Assembly: GCA_022559845.1 (NCBI GenBank)
Contig: JAHNEJ010003189.1
Span: forward strand, 62,001 to 126,000
Length of the DNA: 64,000 nucleotides
Direction of reading: 5' to 3'
Source: Amorphophallus konjac
Taxonomy: Eukaryota > Streptophyta > Magnoliopsida > Alismatales > Araceae
The position numbers were made by a program, and so were the translations under genes. Below the pieces are notes generated by a model, which did not search any database, was not told the DNA's origin, and saw nothing but the letters and a program-made list of their open reading frames with translations. Shown here piece after piece: positions 60,290-64,000 of this stretch (the stretch's first letter is position 1; each line of letters begins with the position of its first letter).

Positions 60290-63200
60290 GACAAAATTAA
60301 TAATATATAAATAAAAATATTTTCAAGAATAATATTTTTATAATCTCGTTCGTCGGAATGGTTTCAATGGAAAAATAAAATAAAAACAAATCACGACACC
60401 GTACAACAGAAGTCTTTCACTTGCTTTCCCTTGACGCTACAATAGCCTGCAGCAGTACATCAGGCCGTGAGGATTTCCAAGATTATTACAACACCTTCCC
60501 TGTCTAACACGGAGGGGAACTAATTAAATGCCGCTTCGCATTAGAGAAGCAGGGATACCAACTTAACGGCGACAAAGACTGTTGTGATGGTCTAACCACA
60601 AACCTCATATCAACGGCAACGGGTTTTCCACCAACCTACAGTATCCGATGTGCGAAGCTGCAGATCCATCCGGTTATTGGTTGGCCGCCAGCGTTGTGTT
60701 GTCCGCCTAATTTGGATCCTCGACTGGAGCTCCCGCGTGACCATCATTCCCAAACACACCCTGGCCTGTTAGTTAATTTCTTCGTAGCAAGCAGGACCAA
60801 TTGAGGAGGTTATGGATAGCAAGGTTCGTCGACTCAGTGATCCGTATCGGATCGGATCTTCCATGATTAAATACGGTACGTTTCGAATCTTAACCAATTC
60901 GGCCCGACTCGACCCTCTCTCTCTCTCTGTGACTCGATCTGACTCGACCGATCTTGAGGGTGATCCGCCGCGTATCTAATTTTTCCAGATAACACGCCCA
61001 AGTAAACAAACCATAATGAATAGATGCCAGAAAAAAAAATCAAAAAAATAATTTCCCCGAGGCTGGAGGGGGCCAGCTCCAGTTGGTTGGGCAGGTACCA
61101 ATTTAGGACAACAGCACAGCAGTACGAAGTCTTGTAATGTCGATTCCTGAAACCAGATGATGAGGGATCTTATGGGTGGTCTTGGGCATTTTAAGCCAGG
61201 ACTTGTGATCACTTTAAATTATTAACTTCACCAAACTCTTGTCTCGTTTATCTAAAACTAACAGTGTGGATTTTTTATCGCTTTATCTTATCATATTATA
61301 TTAACTATCAAACTTAACTATTATGTTAAACTCAAATTACTTAGCACTGTAAGATATGTACCCCCACCTACCCAACCAAATCTATCTATCTATATCACCT
61401 TTTCTTCTCTTCTGTGCCAAGGAGAAAGAGAAGGGATATGGGACAGAAGTAAGACAGACGGGATATGAAATATGAACCATCTCTTGTCTACATGTAATAT
61501 GCTCATAATACCGTGGAAACGTGAATGATCCGAGGACTACCCAGAGCAGGGGGGCTCTCCCCTGGCCCATTGAGGGCGACAAGGTAAGAGTAGCGATCGC
61601 TCTCAACGGGCTAAAGATCGAGAATCTGACGACTTCATTTCAACAGCTTAGTGGCTGCTATGGCACGAGTATTGAAAAGTAAACAGGGTGTCTTTCAGTT
61701 TTTTTTAATTATTTCTTTTTTTGGTCGTGAGGGTGCATTTGAGTAACCCATCGAAGAGTCCTTGCAAGTTGATATACATGTGCCCTAGATGGATATAAAT
61801 GTATTCTAGAAGGATAATGGATTGTGACAACGGTGTAGCGTTATTGTATCCTCTTTCAAAGGCACGTGTGTGCACTACACCTACCGAACAATATGGGCCC
61901 ATGGGAGGGTGACGAAGTGTCCAAAACGGAAGCTTACCCTCATGTTTTGTATTGTAGAAGTTCAAGGAAGGATTTCTAGAAGCTGAAAAGGGAAGATTAC
62001 ACAGATTATACCAGTAGCCGTGTATGTAGTGTGTTGCAAATGGTATTGGTGATTTAATTGGTAGTAGCTACCCTTCAGGCAAAGCAGGAAGAGCATCAAC
62101 GACAAGGTGTCGAAGGAAATGGGCACTAATCAAACCCGCCATCGAAAAGAAGCCCGCTCTCTCTCTGACAGTCTGAGAGGGTAAGACGAGAAAATATTTT
62201 TTCTAGTTAACTAGACGAATAAAATGGTGTTATGACACGACGATGCTAATCATGACGATCAGTGCAGCAAGAAAATTTTTACATCTGCATCAATATGCTT
62301 GTCAAAAGTTGGTCAACGGATTGGATTCGGATAGCACCTTTCATGATCCAAATTCGGATCCAATATGACACGAATCTGAACTTAAACTTTCACACCCAGA
62401 ATAACGAGCCGAAATCAACAAATTGTTTCAGATCCAATACAGATCTTAACCCGAAATTATTTTTCAGATTAAAATCTTAAACTTTGATTCCGCTACTGAG
62501 GCTCCAATTTATCTCAAGTGTGGGTTGGATACAACTTGGATTTCAGATCCGGATCTTATTTCCGGATGTTCAATTTCGAATCCACATCTGACATGATTTT
62601 AACCTGCATGTGAATTGAATCTGAAATTATATTTCAGATTTTGATTTTCAGATCCACAACTTAGACTTCAATCATATCAACGGGAGAAAGGCTGAGTGTC
62701 TTATTTTTTTTTTTTTGAAATTTTCTTAAAGTAACTCTCAAGTACCCTAACTTGAGGTATAAATCACGTTACCATTATATTACTCAAAAAAAAAATAAAA
62801 AAATTAGATTGAATAAAAGTGTTGAGATCGTTCTTTTAAAAATTGATTCATTTTATTTTTAATTTTTTTATAATCAGATGGTGATATGACTTACACTATA
62901 AATTAGGATATCTTATAGACTACAAGAAATTTTTAAAAAATTAAAAACACTGCACATCCCGGATGTGCGGCACATCTGGATGGGCGGCAAGTCTTTCTCT
63001 ACCAACGGGGCCAACTGGGACAGTCCATCAGCTGCAAGTTATCTTATAGAGATGAATTTGAACATCAAGCATCCCCAAAGAAAAAAAATGAGTTTTTTTA
63101 CATGAAAATCATTGTCAAACAAAAATTTACAAAAAAATCATTCCTAAAAATACATTCGCAATCATATGACCATGTAAATCTGAATTGTGTTAAAATGTCA

Positions 63201-64000
63201 TTTTTATTTACAAGCCTATCATTTCTTTTTGTCAAAAACTGGCAGAAAAAATTTACTTAAATAACAATTATGCACTATTTGAATTAACGCAATAATATAC
63301 TTACTAATGTATTTTCAGAAATGATTTTTTTACAAATTCACCTCTAACAATAATTTTCATACAAAAATCCCAAGAAAATAGCATATCAGAACTATCAACT
63401 GAATTGGTGGGATATTTAAACCATTTTCCAAGGCCAGGGAAACTATGGTGGCACTGCATGTAATTGGAAGGTGGTCGGACAATTTCAATGAAGAAAATGA
63501 ACTTACACAGTGAAGGTTCCCAAGTTATGAAGGACAGCTTGTGCACCGGAAGTCCAAACACTGAACACCATGGCACTGCACATCAGCACTAGAAAGTACT
63601 GTAATGGGAATCAGTATTGTTATCATGTCACTATCACAAAAAATCTGCGTTATAGACAATTCATTCACAACAATCATCATAGTCACAAGACTATGAACGT
63701 CTTTGGCAAATTTCTAAGTAATGAAAAGCAGCAACAAGATTACATGGCCACATCTTTAAGTCCATACATGTAGAAAAGTAATCCACCTCTTCCGTAATAA
63801 TATAGATTATAGACAACCAATTTCAGTTATTTTCCATCCGATCTTAATGTTAATCAGCCAGCTATACATTTTATTCTAAGAATAATATAAGCATATAACG
63901 GGCAGCTAGGTTGGTACAAATGGCTGTAGCCTCAACTAGCCTTACCTATTGTGGTCACTGATTTCTCCAGGGACTGATTAGCTCCAGTTTTAATGCCTAA
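60290..64000. other. intergenic DNA to the window end, no gene recognised
   Basis: AT-rich with small random frames. It holds the poor third copy of the 55.8/58.2-kb unit at about 61740-62060 (GGATTTCTAGAAGCT at 61969) and a stretch of degenerate CAGATCCGGATC-type motifs (62310-62660). ACTACAAGAAATTTTT at about 62917 resembles a CACTA-type end, but no partner is seen. Confidence 0.45.

Overview
The window is nuclear DNA of a flowering plant. The evidence is nested plant-type LTR retrotransposons (Ty3/gypsy Tat and Tekay lineages), long (AT)n and (GA)n microsatellites, and one plant-type intronless gene. I cannot name the species. About 41 of the 64 kb is a single composite retrotransposon; the rest is gene-poor flanking DNA.

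Layout. 1-2513 is left flank without a recognisable gene. 2519-43376 is element A, a Tat-lineage element on the minus strand, bounded by a perfect 5-bp target duplication (ATAAT at 2514-2518 and 43377-43381). Its 5' LTR is L3 (28666-43376, split by element C). Leader, gag, protease with a G-patch, reverse transcriptase, RNase H and an archaeal-type RNase H follow from 27642 down to 20476. Integrase is cut off inside its zinc-binding domain at 20337, where a third, inverted LTR copy (L2, 7496-20336, split by element B) is joined. A 481-bp spacer then leads to the 3' LTR, L1 (2519-7014). So A has three LTRs, and L1 and L2 form a long inverted repeat.

Two later insertions of one chromodomain-bearing Tekay/Del family sit inside the LTRs of A. 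B (8727-18812, plus strand) lies in L2; its gag-pol frame has six in-frame stops and no frameshift. C (30626-40909, minus strand) lies in L3 with a perfect CGGGT duplication; its 2693-bp LTRs differ at only one base that I found, and its gag-pol has one frameshift. The order of events is A first, B later, C very recently. L2 was in place before B.

43382-64000 is the right flank. It holds one convincing gene: an intronless 340-aa plant protein of unknown function (minus strand, 49977-50999). Around it are microsatellites, a roughly 179-bp tandem repeat (57404-57920), a possible CACTA transposon end (about 56663-57060), three degenerate copies of a 0.3-0.7-kb unit with gene-like remnants (55.8, 58.2 and 61.7 kb), and a possible small gene broken at a long homopolymer (59775-60156).

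No new enzymatic system is evident. The most unusual items are the three-LTR architecture of A, and the conserved hairpin-rich modules in its LTRs that coding content does not explain.
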